Shown in pieces: positions 1 through 5,346 of a DNA stretch of 5,346 bases. Source of the stretch: Deltaproteobacteria bacterium (lineage in GTDB: Bacteria; Myxococcota_A; UBA9042; DTJE01); assembly GCA_013151875.1 (NCBI GenBank), contig JAADHL010000047.1, positions 1 through 5,346 on the forward strand, in the 5' to 3' direction. Both the position numbers and the translations under genes were made by a program. The notes below the pieces were generated by a model that was not told where the DNA came from, did not search any database, and worked only from the letters and a program-made list of their open reading frames with translations. Position 1 is the first letter of the stretch. Each line of letters opens with the position of its first letter.

Positions 1-452
1 GGGAGGGTCAACTGCCAGCCGCCGGTCGAGTCGGGATATCTGCCCCAGGTAAAGCCGTCGGGCACGTCTTTGATTGCAACGGTCAACTGCGCCCCGCCTC
101 CCGGCGCCATCAGGCGCACTGTTTCGCCCGACTTTATACCGAAGGTAAAGCCTGTACCGTCGCCCTTGACCTTCTCGCCCTTTATCACGATACGTTCGCC
201 AGGCCCCACCTCGGTACCGGGCGGGATCACATACAGATGGCTTTCCTTGCCCGGATCATCGGTCAGGGTCCATCCGGACAGGTCGATGATTCCACTGGTG
301 CCTGTGTTCACCAGTTCGACCCAGTCCCGACCATGGACGTCCACCTCGTTCATGACGATCGGCTCGTCTGGTGGCGGCTTAGGCCCCTCGTCCGTCCCAC
401 AGGCCACCCAAAAGATCATCATCATGCACGCCGCTTTAACACTGTTTCTCAT
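1..452 (-). CDS. Probable lipoprotein with lamin-tail domain, 3' end off the window (partial)
   Basis: This reading frame starts at the ATG at 452-450 and stays open for 150 codons to the left edge, so the C-terminus is missing. The start begins MRNSVK, followed by a hydrophobic stretch (residues 7-17, AACMMMIFWVA) and Cys18, which looks like a lipoprotein signal. The lipobox W-V-A-C is unusual in having Trp at -3. Residue +2 is Gly rather than Asp, which would suit outer-membrane sorting. A Pro/acidic linker (about 20-31) leads into a lamin-tail (LTD) immunoglobulin-like fold at about 32-148. Its hallmarks are visible: MNEVDV, then DWVELVNTG, then IDLSGWTLTD, then IPPGTEVGPGERIVI, and finally a WGRYPD turn. 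The ATG overlaps the VTC stop as TGATG, and a GAGG lies 11 bases upstream. The other upstream ATG (462) hits a stop after eight codons. In many bacteria LTD domains precede a CotH kinase domain, and CotH genes sit beside VTC and DUF4956 genes, so a CotH domain or gene may follow. That part lies outside the window and is inference. Confidence 0.85.
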   Translation of the reverse strand, partial: MRNSVKAACMMMIFWVACGTDEGPKPPPDEPIVMNEVDVHGRDWVELVNTGTSGIIDLSGWTLTDDPGKESHLYVIPPGTEVGPGERIVIKGEKVKGDGTGFTFGIKSGETVRLMAPGGGAQLTVAIKDVPDGFTWGRYPDSTGGWQLTL

Positions 453-1231
453 CACCAGGCATACCTCGGTTGTCTGAGACGGATGTCGCCCGCCTCGAAG
501 GTCCTGTCGATCGCATAGCAGTACTTGGAAAATCCACGTTGTTCCAGTCCCAGCCTGCGGATCAATCTGATGGCCCAGGCAGGCGCCAGCCTTTCTATCT
601 TGATCTCCAGCAAGACCAGCGAATCGGGGGCGTTCATGGTCACGGGATCGTCATAACCCACCATTTCGTCGTCATCGCACGTCAGTTCATAAGAGCCGCG
701 GGCAAGTCTGAACGAAAGCCTCCTGTCAAAGGTCACCCGTCCATAGTGGTCCAATGCGCTTACCCATGGCTCCCTGAAATATCTGACGTGGAGCAGGGGT
801 CTGACCCCATACAAATCCGCTATTTCCTCGAACGAAGGGGGCCCCTCGATAAATCGTGGGACATCAGGACGCGCGAGGCGGGGTTCCAGCACGCCCGGCC
901 ACTGATCCGCCTTCATCCTGCGCCGCGTCTTCCATACTACGTTGGATTGTTTGTGCTTCAATTCCAGCCAGATCACGTCCGCCGGCCCAGTTCCGTAGTA
1001 ACGTACGCGGGTCTTGAATCGGGTCAGTTTCCGGTTCTTGACGTCCCAGTAAAAACGCAGATCCGGCGTGTCCAGGTACAGGTTGTTCACCACGTACCCG
1101 CCCAGGTCCGCATCCGAATTCGCGTCCAGGTCGCAAAACCCCCGAACGTATTCGCGCACCCGTCCAGCCTGCTCTTCGGTCAGCAGGTATTTCAGCTCAA
1201 GGCGCCGGATCCTGGAAAGGTCGTCCGTCAT
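452..1231 (-). CDS. VTC-domain protein, polyphosphate-polymerase-like (TTM superfamily)
   Basis: This is a 259-residue cytoplasmic protein with no signal peptide or membrane segment, and it matches the whole length of a stand-alone VTC domain. VTC domains are triphosphate-tunnel enzymes; the yeast homologue Vtc4 makes polyphosphate from ATP. The tunnel motifs can be read in order: RRLELKYLL (R9/R10, E12, K14), NNLYLDT (49-55), the alternating basic strand K68-R71-K73-R75-R77, WLELKHK (E90, K92, K94), KTRRRM (101-106), VRYFREPW (R150, R153), TFDRRLSFR (R170, R171), the acidic LLEIKIE (E209, K211) and FSKYCYAID (S235, K236). All expected basic and acidic positions are kept, so it is predicted to be active. 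It lacks the SPX and membrane parts of yeast VTC, as is normal in bacteria. Its ATG overlaps the TolC-like stop as ATGA, with GGAGG 10 bases upstream (1246-1242). The downstream overlap with the lipoprotein is one base. The substrate is not proven; other TTM enzymes hydrolyse triphosphates. Confidence 0.93.
   Translation of the reverse strand: MTDDLSRIRRLELKYLLTEEQAGRVREYVRGFCDLDANSDADLGGYVVNNLYLDTPDLRFYWDVKNRKLTRFKTRVRYYGTGPADVIWLELKHKQSNVVWKTRRRMKADQWPGVLEPRLARPDVPRFIEGPPSFEEIADLYGVRPLLHVRYFREPWVSALDHYGRVTFDRRLSFRLARGSYELTCDDDEMVGYDDPVTMNAPDSLVLLEIKIERLAPAWAIRLIRRLGLEQRGFSKYCYAIDRTFEAGDIRLRQPRYAW
464..467 (-). promoter_or_regulatory. Weak ribosome binding site of the lamin-tail lipoprotein gene
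   Basis: GAGG lies eleven bases before the ATG at 452, a rather long spacing. The stop of the VTC gene and this ATG share one base (TGATG), so initiation probably depends largely on ribosomes finishing the VTC gene. Confidence 0.4.
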
Positions 1232-2496
1232 GGTTTCGACGCCTCCCCCGCGAGCAACCCGGGGTCCTCAACACCCAGGGCCAGGCACAGATCGATCAGC
1301 GCGTGCGCCAGGATTTTACGTTTTTGGCTCAATATCCTTCTGGCCTCCAGCACGGTCAGTTCCAGTTCGAGGACCTCGTCGGGCGGTATGGTGTCATGCT
1401 TGTTGGCCTGCCCTATGAGCCCTTTCACCTCGCCGATCAGTTTCCGGGTATCCTTGCTGGAAAGGTCCCAGTCCAGACGCGCCTCCTGGTAGGCGGCGAA
1501 TCTGTCCCTGACCTGTACCCGCAGCTTTTCGGTCATGGCGGACGACTGGTCCTCCTTGCGATTCACCGCCAGTTCCGTGGCCCTGATGTTGCCGCGATTG
1601 AAGTTGAAAAGGGGTAGTTCGATGCCCAGAACCAGTTCGCCCCAGTCGGTACGGTCGGCCTCTACGTGGTAGCTGAGTTCCACGAACGAAAACCAGGGTA
1701 TCAGACGGAATCTTTCCCTGTCGTACTCCGAAAGCGCCAGCGCGATCCGGCGTCGCACCAGTTCGAATTCAGGACGGTTGGCGCCGGCCAGTCTCCATAG
1801 GTCTTCCTCTGACAGCTTCACCACGGGAATCGGATCAGGCCGTACGGTGAAGGCATTGTTGATTCCGGTAAGACGGGCCAGCTTACGCTTGGTCTGGTTC
1901 AGACGATGCCGCAGTCTGGTCAGGTCGGTCCGCGATTCGGCCAGCCACATCCGCGCCTTGGTGTAGTACACGATGGACCGCCTGCCAAGGTCCTTCATCC
2001 CTTCCACGAGGACCAGACGCCTGGTCTCGGTTTCCACCCTTTCCCGCGCTATGGACACCTGTTCTTCAAGGACGACCAGATCAGCGTAGGTCCGTCTGAC
2101 CCTTGCCACCAATCGATCCCTGAAACGCCCGGCCCTGACCTCACCCTGAGCGACCCTAACCCGTGCCTTGTTTTCCTTTAGCCCGAACTCGCCCAGGCCC
2201 GGCGGCCGCCACCTAAGGCCCACCTCCAGGTCGTCGAAACCCTTCCGGATATAGTCGGTGGATACATCTCGGATACGGACCTCGGGATTATTGATGGCGT
2301 TGTTGGAATCAAGCCTGCGGCGCGCGATCTCCACGCCCGTGGCCAGAGAGGCGAGTTCGCGGCTGTGAATGACGGCAAGCTCAACCGCATCCGACTCGGT
2401 CAAGACCCTGGATTCGCCGCCCGGATCGGCCCGCAGGCCGGGCGCCAGGAAACCGGCCGCTGCAAGAAACACGGCTGCAACCAACCTGGGGCTCAC
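1228..2496 (-). CDS. TolC-family outer-membrane efflux protein
   Basis: This is a 422-residue outer-membrane channel protomer, predicted to trimerise into a beta-barrel plus periplasmic alpha-helical tunnel. From the chosen GTG start there is a clean signal peptide (MSPRLVAAVFLAAAGF..., cleavage likely after LRA at residue 23). The family layout follows: an N-terminal helix LTESDAVELAVIHSRELA (32-49); NPEVRIRD and WRPPGLGEFG (about 70-105), probably the first barrel strands; long charged helices (about 106-210) ending in KLARLTG; a second half starting LSEEDLWRLAGANRPEF (228-244); strands at 265-300 including GIELPLFNFNRGNI, the typical 'plfnwnrG' segment; and final helices to about 408 ending in LCLALGVEDP. 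There is no lipobox Cys. The GTG overlaps the stop of the adaptor gene (GTGA) and has GGAG five bases upstream. A start at 2628 would add 44 residues before the signal peptide and lie inside the adaptor gene, so it was rejected. Its partner is almost certainly the adaptor just upstream. Confidence 0.92.
   Translation of the reverse strand: MSPRLVAAVFLAAAGFLAPGLRADPGGESRVLTESDAVELAVIHSRELASLATGVEIARRRLDSNNAINNPEVRIRDVSTDYIRKGFDDLEVGLRWRPPGLGEFGLKENKARVRVAQGEVRAGRFRDRLVARVRRTYADLVVLEEQVSIARERVETETRRLVLVEGMKDLGRRSIVYYTKARMWLAESRTDLTRLRHRLNQTKRKLARLTGINNAFTVRPDPIPVVKLSEEDLWRLAGANRPEFELVRRRIALALSEYDRERFRLIPWFSFVELSYHVEADRTDWGELVLGIELPLFNFNRGNIRATELAVNRKEDQSSAMTEKLRVQVRDRFAAYQEARLDWDLSSKDTRKLIGEVKGLIGQANKHDTIPPDEVLELELTVLEARRILSQKRKILAHALIDLCLALGVEDPGLLAGEASKP
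1242..1246 (-). promoter_or_regulatory. Ribosome binding site of the VTC gene
   Basis: GGAGG in the 3' end of the TolC-like gene, ten bases before the ATG at 1231. This is the strongest Shine-Dalgarno match in the operon. The ATG overlaps the upstream stop as ATGA. Confidence 0.6.
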
Positions 2497-4514
2497 TGGA
2501 TCTCCGTGTGCAGATACAGGGGATTGTCGGACCCCTCGTCGAACACAATCATGAAGCCGCCCGAGGGCGCGGGATACAGTCCCTCGGGTTTCAGGCCGGC
2601 AAAACGCATCAGGTCCCGTGCGATCCACTTTCCGCCGTCCGCCCGCTCGATACGCAGGAAGGTGCCCTGCTGTTCGCCGTCATCCACGTCCGGAATGGTC
2701 GCCAGTGCGTACATCGCCCCGTCCGCCCCGAAAAAGAGGTCCGAAAAGCCCGCCTTGCGCCCCTTGAAGGCGCCCAAATCGACCCGGGCGTAAAGGGTCA
2801 GGTCGCCCGGCCGAAATGGCGCTTTCGCAAACAACGCATCAAGTCTATCCAGCTTCCAGATCAAGGCCCCTTCAGGAGATATCGGCTGCTTCAGCCCAAA
2901 GTACAGGGCACCGTCCTTCCAGGCCGCGCCCTCAATGTCCAACGCGGCCAGACCGGCGTTGTCCAGGCCCAGAGCGGTTTTGGTTTTTCCCTGGGCTTCA
3001 AACGCCTCCCTGACCGTTTGCAGCAGCGGCACGATGCCTTTCGCCTTCAGGTGTCTGCCCTTCCTCGACACACGGACGAGAAGCCGGCGATTCAAGGGCC
3101 TTTTACCCTTGCGGTTCACGGACTGGGACGCGACCAGGAACAGGGTCCCATCGTCCGCCATGGTCACGGACTCCAGGTCGTTGATTGATTTCAGACCTTC
3201 TATGGTCAGCGGGTCGGGTTCCACCTCGCCCCGGGTCGTCATCAGAAAGACCCATGGGGCATGGTTCTCCATCCCCTTCAAACCAGTGTCGTCGCTTACG
3301 ACCAGGAATCGGTGAATGTCATCCAGCCACACGATGCCCGAAGGCTCGAAACGCGTCTTCGAACGCAGTTCACCGGGCACCTTCATGGGCATGGGCCCAC
3401 CCTTTTTGGGGGATTTCCCTTCAACGGAATCGAGTGTTGCAACGGACGGCTCGGCCGCCAATGCCACTCCATCCAGAACCCTTACATTTACCGACTCGCC
3501 AGGACGCAGCCGGTGGCCATGTTCAAGGGCAACGCGCATCTTCAGGGCCCACGCCATCTGGCGCCTGAACATCAGCCGCTCGGGAATGGGCATGTAACCC
3601 GGATATATAAAAACGACTCGCCCCCGCGCGTCGAACTCGCGGCCTCGCTTCGACACGATTTCTACAAGCTGCCCGACAGCCGCCGGCGCCTCCTCGGTCT
3701 CCGGCAGATACACATCCACGGCCGACGCCTGCTCCTCTTCCACCGCCACTATGGGCGCGTACGCCGGGAGCGTATCGCCCTGTCTGGCCAGGATATCCAC
3801 CACGTACCCCTGAACAGGGGACCGGACCTCGCGCATTCGGATCCGCTGATCCAGTCGCACCAGTTGCAGGCGGATCTCCTCGACCCTCTCGCGACGGTCC
3901 GCGGTCAGGGATCTGAGCACCTTCTCCTGGTCCGCCGCGCCCAGGTCGGTCTTTGGCGTTTCCTTGACGCCCGCGTCCTGCCGCCTGGAACTGACATCAA
4001 GGTATCGCGCCAGCGCGTTGCGTCGGATCACCAGGTCCGCCAGGTCGCGGGTGCGGCCCAGTCCGTCCTTTTCCGCGCTGCGCAGGCGCTGGATTTCGGC
4101 ATCCATCGCGGCCAGTTCCGCTTTTCTGGCGGCCAGGTCGGCCGTCTTTTCTTCCAGCCACGCGTTGCGGTACTCGACCTGAAGCCTGCCGCGGTCGTAC
4201 TCAAGGGCATAACGTCTCCGATCAGCCTCCATGATCACGTCGAGAGACTTCATTTCGTCCCGCAGACGCGCCTTTTCGGCCAGCAGGTCGGACATGTCCA
4301 GACGCGCCAGGGCCTGGCCCTCCTGCACCCGATCACCAATCTCGACCAACAGGTTTTCGACGCGCCCACCCTCCCGGGCGCCCACCCGGTGGACCCTCGT
4401 CTCCACGATGCCGACCAAGTCCGCCTCGACCTGCCATCGGTAGTAAAGAAAAGTGGCGACGCCCGCGCCGACGAGCCACAACAGCACGAACCAATTGCGC
4501 TTGTTAATGGTCAT
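2493..4514 (-). CDS. HlyD-type membrane-fusion adaptor fused to a C-terminal beta-propeller-like domain
   Basis: This is a 673-residue protein, about twice the length of a usual adaptor. Residues 8-25 form one membrane anchor, placing the rest in the periplasm. Residues 40-73 are the first half of a lipoyl-like domain (EGGRVENLLVEIGDRVQEGQ); 74-228 form a charged alpha-helical coiled-coil hairpin; 229-258 are the second lipoyl half (VRSPVQGYVVDILARQGDTL); 262-350 are the beta-barrel and membrane-proximal region ending in RLRPGESVNVRV. A Lys/Gly/Pro linker (about 355-381) joins this to a ~290-residue domain unlike HlyD. That domain has a recurring blade motif: EPSGIVWLDD (390), LESVTMADDG (447), IEGAAWKDG (527), SDLFFGADG (591) and PEGLYPAPSG (643). 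It recalls DUF3616 or esterase-like-phytase propellers, for example LYFGLKQP at 537-544; this assignment is tentative. The ATG has GAGG nine bases upstream and follows the DUF4956 stop by four bases. The fusion is in one continuous frame with no sign of an error. Confidence 0.9.
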   Translation of the reverse strand: MTINKRNWFVLLWLVGAGVATFLYYRWQVEADLVGIVETRVHRVGAREGGRVENLLVEIGDRVQEGQALARLDMSDLLAEKARLRDEMKSLDVIMEADRRRYALEYDRGRLQVEYRNAWLEEKTADLAARKAELAAMDAEIQRLRSAEKDGLGRTRDLADLVIRRNALARYLDVSSRRQDAGVKETPKTDLGAADQEKVLRSLTADRRERVEEIRLQLVRLDQRIRMREVRSPVQGYVVDILARQGDTLPAYAPIVAVEEEQASAVDVYLPETEEAPAAVGQLVEIVSKRGREFDARGRVVFIYPGYMPIPERLMFRRQMAWALKMRVALEHGHRLRPGESVNVRVLDGVALAAEPSVATLDSVEGKSPKKGGPMPMKVPGELRSKTRFEPSGIVWLDDIHRFLVVSDDTGLKGMENHAPWVFLMTTRGEVEPDPLTIEGLKSINDLESVTMADDGTLFLVASQSVNRKGKRPLNRRLLVRVSRKGRHLKAKGIVPLLQTVREAFEAQGKTKTALGLDNAGLAALDIEGAAWKDGALYFGLKQPISPEGALIWKLDRLDALFAKAPFRPGDLTLYARVDLGAFKGRKAGFSDLFFGADGAMYALATIPDVDDGEQQGTFLRIERADGGKWIARDLMRFAGLKPEGLYPAPSGGFMIVFDEGSDNPLYLHTEIQ
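2502..2505 (-). promoter_or_regulatory. Ribosome binding site that decides the GTG start of the TolC-like gene
   Basis: The end of the adaptor gene reads CACACGGAGATCCAGTGA. GGAG is five bases before the GTG at 2496, and that GTG overlaps the adaptor stop TGA. Together with the signal peptide that follows directly, this fixes the start at GTG and makes translational coupling likely. Confidence 0.7.
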
Positions 4515-4518
4515 CGCG

Positions 4519-5199
4519 TCAGACCTCGACCGTCGTGTTCTGGTTCATGTAAGTCAGCCCCCGGATCCCCTCCACGTCGTCCAGCCTGGCAACGAGGGTT
4601 CTGCCGTCTTCCGCGTTTTTCAGAGCCACCTGATAGGCGTGCTCCACCATTTCCCCCTGAGCCACGTTCCGCATGGTTACCAGGGCGAAACTTCTGGGAA
4701 TGGTCCGCATGATCTCCGCCACCTGTTCCGCGGGACCAGGGCCGCTCGGCAACTGAAACCGAACCATGCCGTCGTGTCTGTTGCGATTCCCGAACGGCGA
4801 CACGGTCATTACCCAGGCAACCAGACAAAAGGCGGCGGCCCCAATCACCGCGGCCAGATAGCTCTGCACGCCTGAGGCCACGCCCACGCCCAGCGCGGCA
4901 AAGACGAATACAAGATCGCGCGGGTCCCTGAGATTGGTCCGGAAGCGGATGACCGCCAGGGAGCCCACAATGCCGATGCCGCGGGCCACGTTGTCGCCGA
5001 TGGCGATCATCAGCAGGCACGATATCAGGGAGCCCAGCACCATGCTCTGCATCAGGCCCCGTGACCAGGAAAGGCCGGCGAACGTGCGCTGATAGACCCA
5101 AGCCACAAGGCTGGACAGCAAAAACGCCAGCAGGAACGACAGCAGGATCGTGTGCCCCTCCAGCCGCACCGACCCAAAGCTCAACATCAGGCTGTCCAT
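4519..5199 (-). CDS. DUF4956-family inner-membrane protein
   Basis: This is a 226-residue membrane protein with about four hydrophobic segments (numbered from the ATG at 5199: about 16-35, 50-68, 95-112 and 114-132), followed by a soluble C-terminal domain (about 145-226) that looks like a small alpha/beta, ACT-like regulatory fold. The family signature is clear between the second and third segments: ARGIGIVGSLAVIRFRTNL, then RDPRD, then a Gly-rich helix (ALGVGVASG). DUF4956 proteins have no settled biochemical function but are frequent neighbours of VTC and CotH genes, which matches this operon. The start was set at ATG 5199 because GGAG lies nine bases upstream; the GTG at 5205, two codons earlier, would be only three bases from that GGAG. 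It is the first gene of the visible operon. Since no ABC, MFS or RND pump is encoded here, it is the only multi-pass inner-membrane protein available to pair with the adaptor. That pairing is inference. Confidence 0.9.
   Translation of the reverse strand: MDSLMLSFGSVRLEGHTILLSFLLAFLLSSLVAWVYQRTFAGLSWSRGLMQSMVLGSLISCLLMIAIGDNVARGIGIVGSLAVIRFRTNLRDPRDLVFVFAALGVGVASGVQSYLAAVIGAAAFCLVAWVMTVSPFGNRNRHDGMVRFQLPSGPGPAEQVAEIMRTIPRSFALVTMRNVAQGEMVEHAYQVALKNAEDGRTLVARLDDVEGIRGLTYMNQNTTVEV
4524..4527 (-). promoter_or_regulatory. Ribosome binding site of the adaptor-propeller gene
   Basis: GAGG (in CGAGGTC) lies nine bases before the ATG at 4514 and inside the last codons of the DUF4956 gene. The two genes are separated by only four bases, so ribosomes ending the first can reinitiate on the second. 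Confidence 0.55.
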
Positions 5200-5208
5200 C
5201 TTCACCGA

Positions 5209-5212
5209 CTCC
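5209..5212 (-). promoter_or_regulatory. Ribosome binding site that decides the DUF4956 start
   Basis: On the minus strand the sequence reads CTGGAGTCGGTGAAGATG. GGAG stands nine bases before the ATG at 5199 but only three bases before the in-frame GTG at 5205. The spacing favours the ATG. Confidence 0.65.
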
Positions 5213-5267
5213 AGTTGTTTACATTGCCCGCGCCGGCCATGATTCCCACACCTTCAGGATATGGTAC

Positions 5268-5341
5268 GCCAAAACAACCGATAGTTACGAACTGGGGACA
5301 TGATCGGAAAACCCTTTTGACAGAATCCCATCCGTTTTGGC
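5268..5341. repeat. 8-base inverted repeat upstream of the operon
   Basis: GCCAAAAC at 5268-5275 is mirrored by GTTTTGGC at 5334-5341, with 58 bases between the arms. It lies in the non-coding region before the DUF4956 gene. It could be a pair of operator half-sites, but the wide spacing and short arms make a chance match quite possible. Confidence 0.25.
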
Positions 5342-5346
5342 ACTCT

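Larger units (their letters stand above)
5200..5346. other. Upstream non-coding region of the operon
   Basis: About 147 bases without a supported gene. On the minus strand, towards the DUF4956 gene, I could not find a convincing pair of -35 and -10 hexamers at 16-18 base spacing. The Shine-Dalgarno site at 5212-5209 and the inverted repeat at 5268/5334 are the only elements I can point to. No hairpin followed by a T-run that would end an upstream gene is evident. The promoter may lie beyond the right edge, and the operon may have further upstream genes. Confidence 0.5.

Noticed and set aside
470..1492. A 340-codon open frame on the plus strand opposite the VTC and TolC-like genes
   Set aside because: It spans two genuine minus-strand genes and has no signal, domain or plausible composition.
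2497..2628. A 44-residue N-terminal extension of the TolC-like protein
   Set aside because: It would lie wholly inside the adaptor gene and put 44 residues in front of a good signal peptide; the GTG at 2496 has its own Shine-Dalgarno site.
3395..3410. Runs of C and A (CCCCCAAAAAGGG) in the linker as a programmed frameshift site
   Set aside because: In the reading frame the codons are TCC CCC AAA AAG, which do not form a proper slippery heptamer, and the frame stays open with good domains on both sides.
3261..4712. A 483-codon open frame on the plus strand opposite the adaptor gene
   Set aside because: It is antiparallel to a gene with clear domains. Its product is rich in His, Arg, Pro and Gln with no recognisable motif, as expected for a shadow frame in GC-rich DNA.
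5200..5205. GTG at 5205 as the DUF4956 start
   Set aside because: It adds only two residues and sits three bases from the GGAG, whereas the ATG at 5199 has a nine-base spacing. It cannot be fully excluded.
5338..5343. TGGCAC on the plus strand as a sigma-54 -24 element
   Set aside because: The window ends before the -12 element could be seen, and a six-base match alone is not enough.
5317..5345. TTGACA on the plus strand (5317-5322) as a -35 box
   Set aside because: The hexamer 17 bases further on is GCACTC, which does not resemble a -10 box.

Overview
The window is a single run of five tightly packed genes, all on the minus strand and transcribed from right to left. Base composition is GC-rich. 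A TolC-type outer-membrane channel, a membrane-fusion (HlyD-type) adaptor and a lipoprotein-like signal sequence indicate a Gram-negative, diderm bacterium. Lamin-tail lipoproteins and this codon use would suit a myxobacterial or other former delta-proteobacterial lineage, or an uncultured relative. That placement is a guess, because no rRNA or marker gene is present.

In transcription order the genes are: (1) a DUF4956-family inner-membrane protein at 5199-4519; (2) a 673-residue fusion of an HlyD-type adaptor with a C-terminal beta-propeller-like domain at 4514-2493; (3) a TolC-family outer-membrane protein at 2496-1228, starting with GTG; (4) a VTC-domain, polyphosphate-polymerase-like protein at 1231-452; (5) a probable lipoprotein with a lamin-tail domain, starting at 452 and running off the left edge. 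The junctions are very tight: a 4-base gap, a GTGA overlap, an ATGA overlap and a TGATG overlap. The genes are therefore almost certainly co-transcribed and translationally coupled. The only non-coding stretch is the ~147 bases at the right end (5200-5346), which holds a Shine-Dalgarno site and a weak inverted repeat but no convincing promoter.

DUF4956, VTC and lamin-tail/CotH-kinase proteins are known to be neighbours in many bacteria. What stands out is that here this set is interleaved with a complete periplasm-spanning pair (adaptor plus outer-membrane channel), while no ABC, MFS or RND pump is encoded in the window. A reasonable model is an envelope system in which DUF4956 and the VTC protein act at the inner membrane and cytoplasm on polyphosphate or another phosphate-rich product, the adaptor and TolC-like protein form a conduit, the fused periplasmic propeller binds or processes the substrate, and the lamin-tail lipoprotein acts at the cell surface. 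The conduit and substrate assignments are inference, not something the sequence proves.
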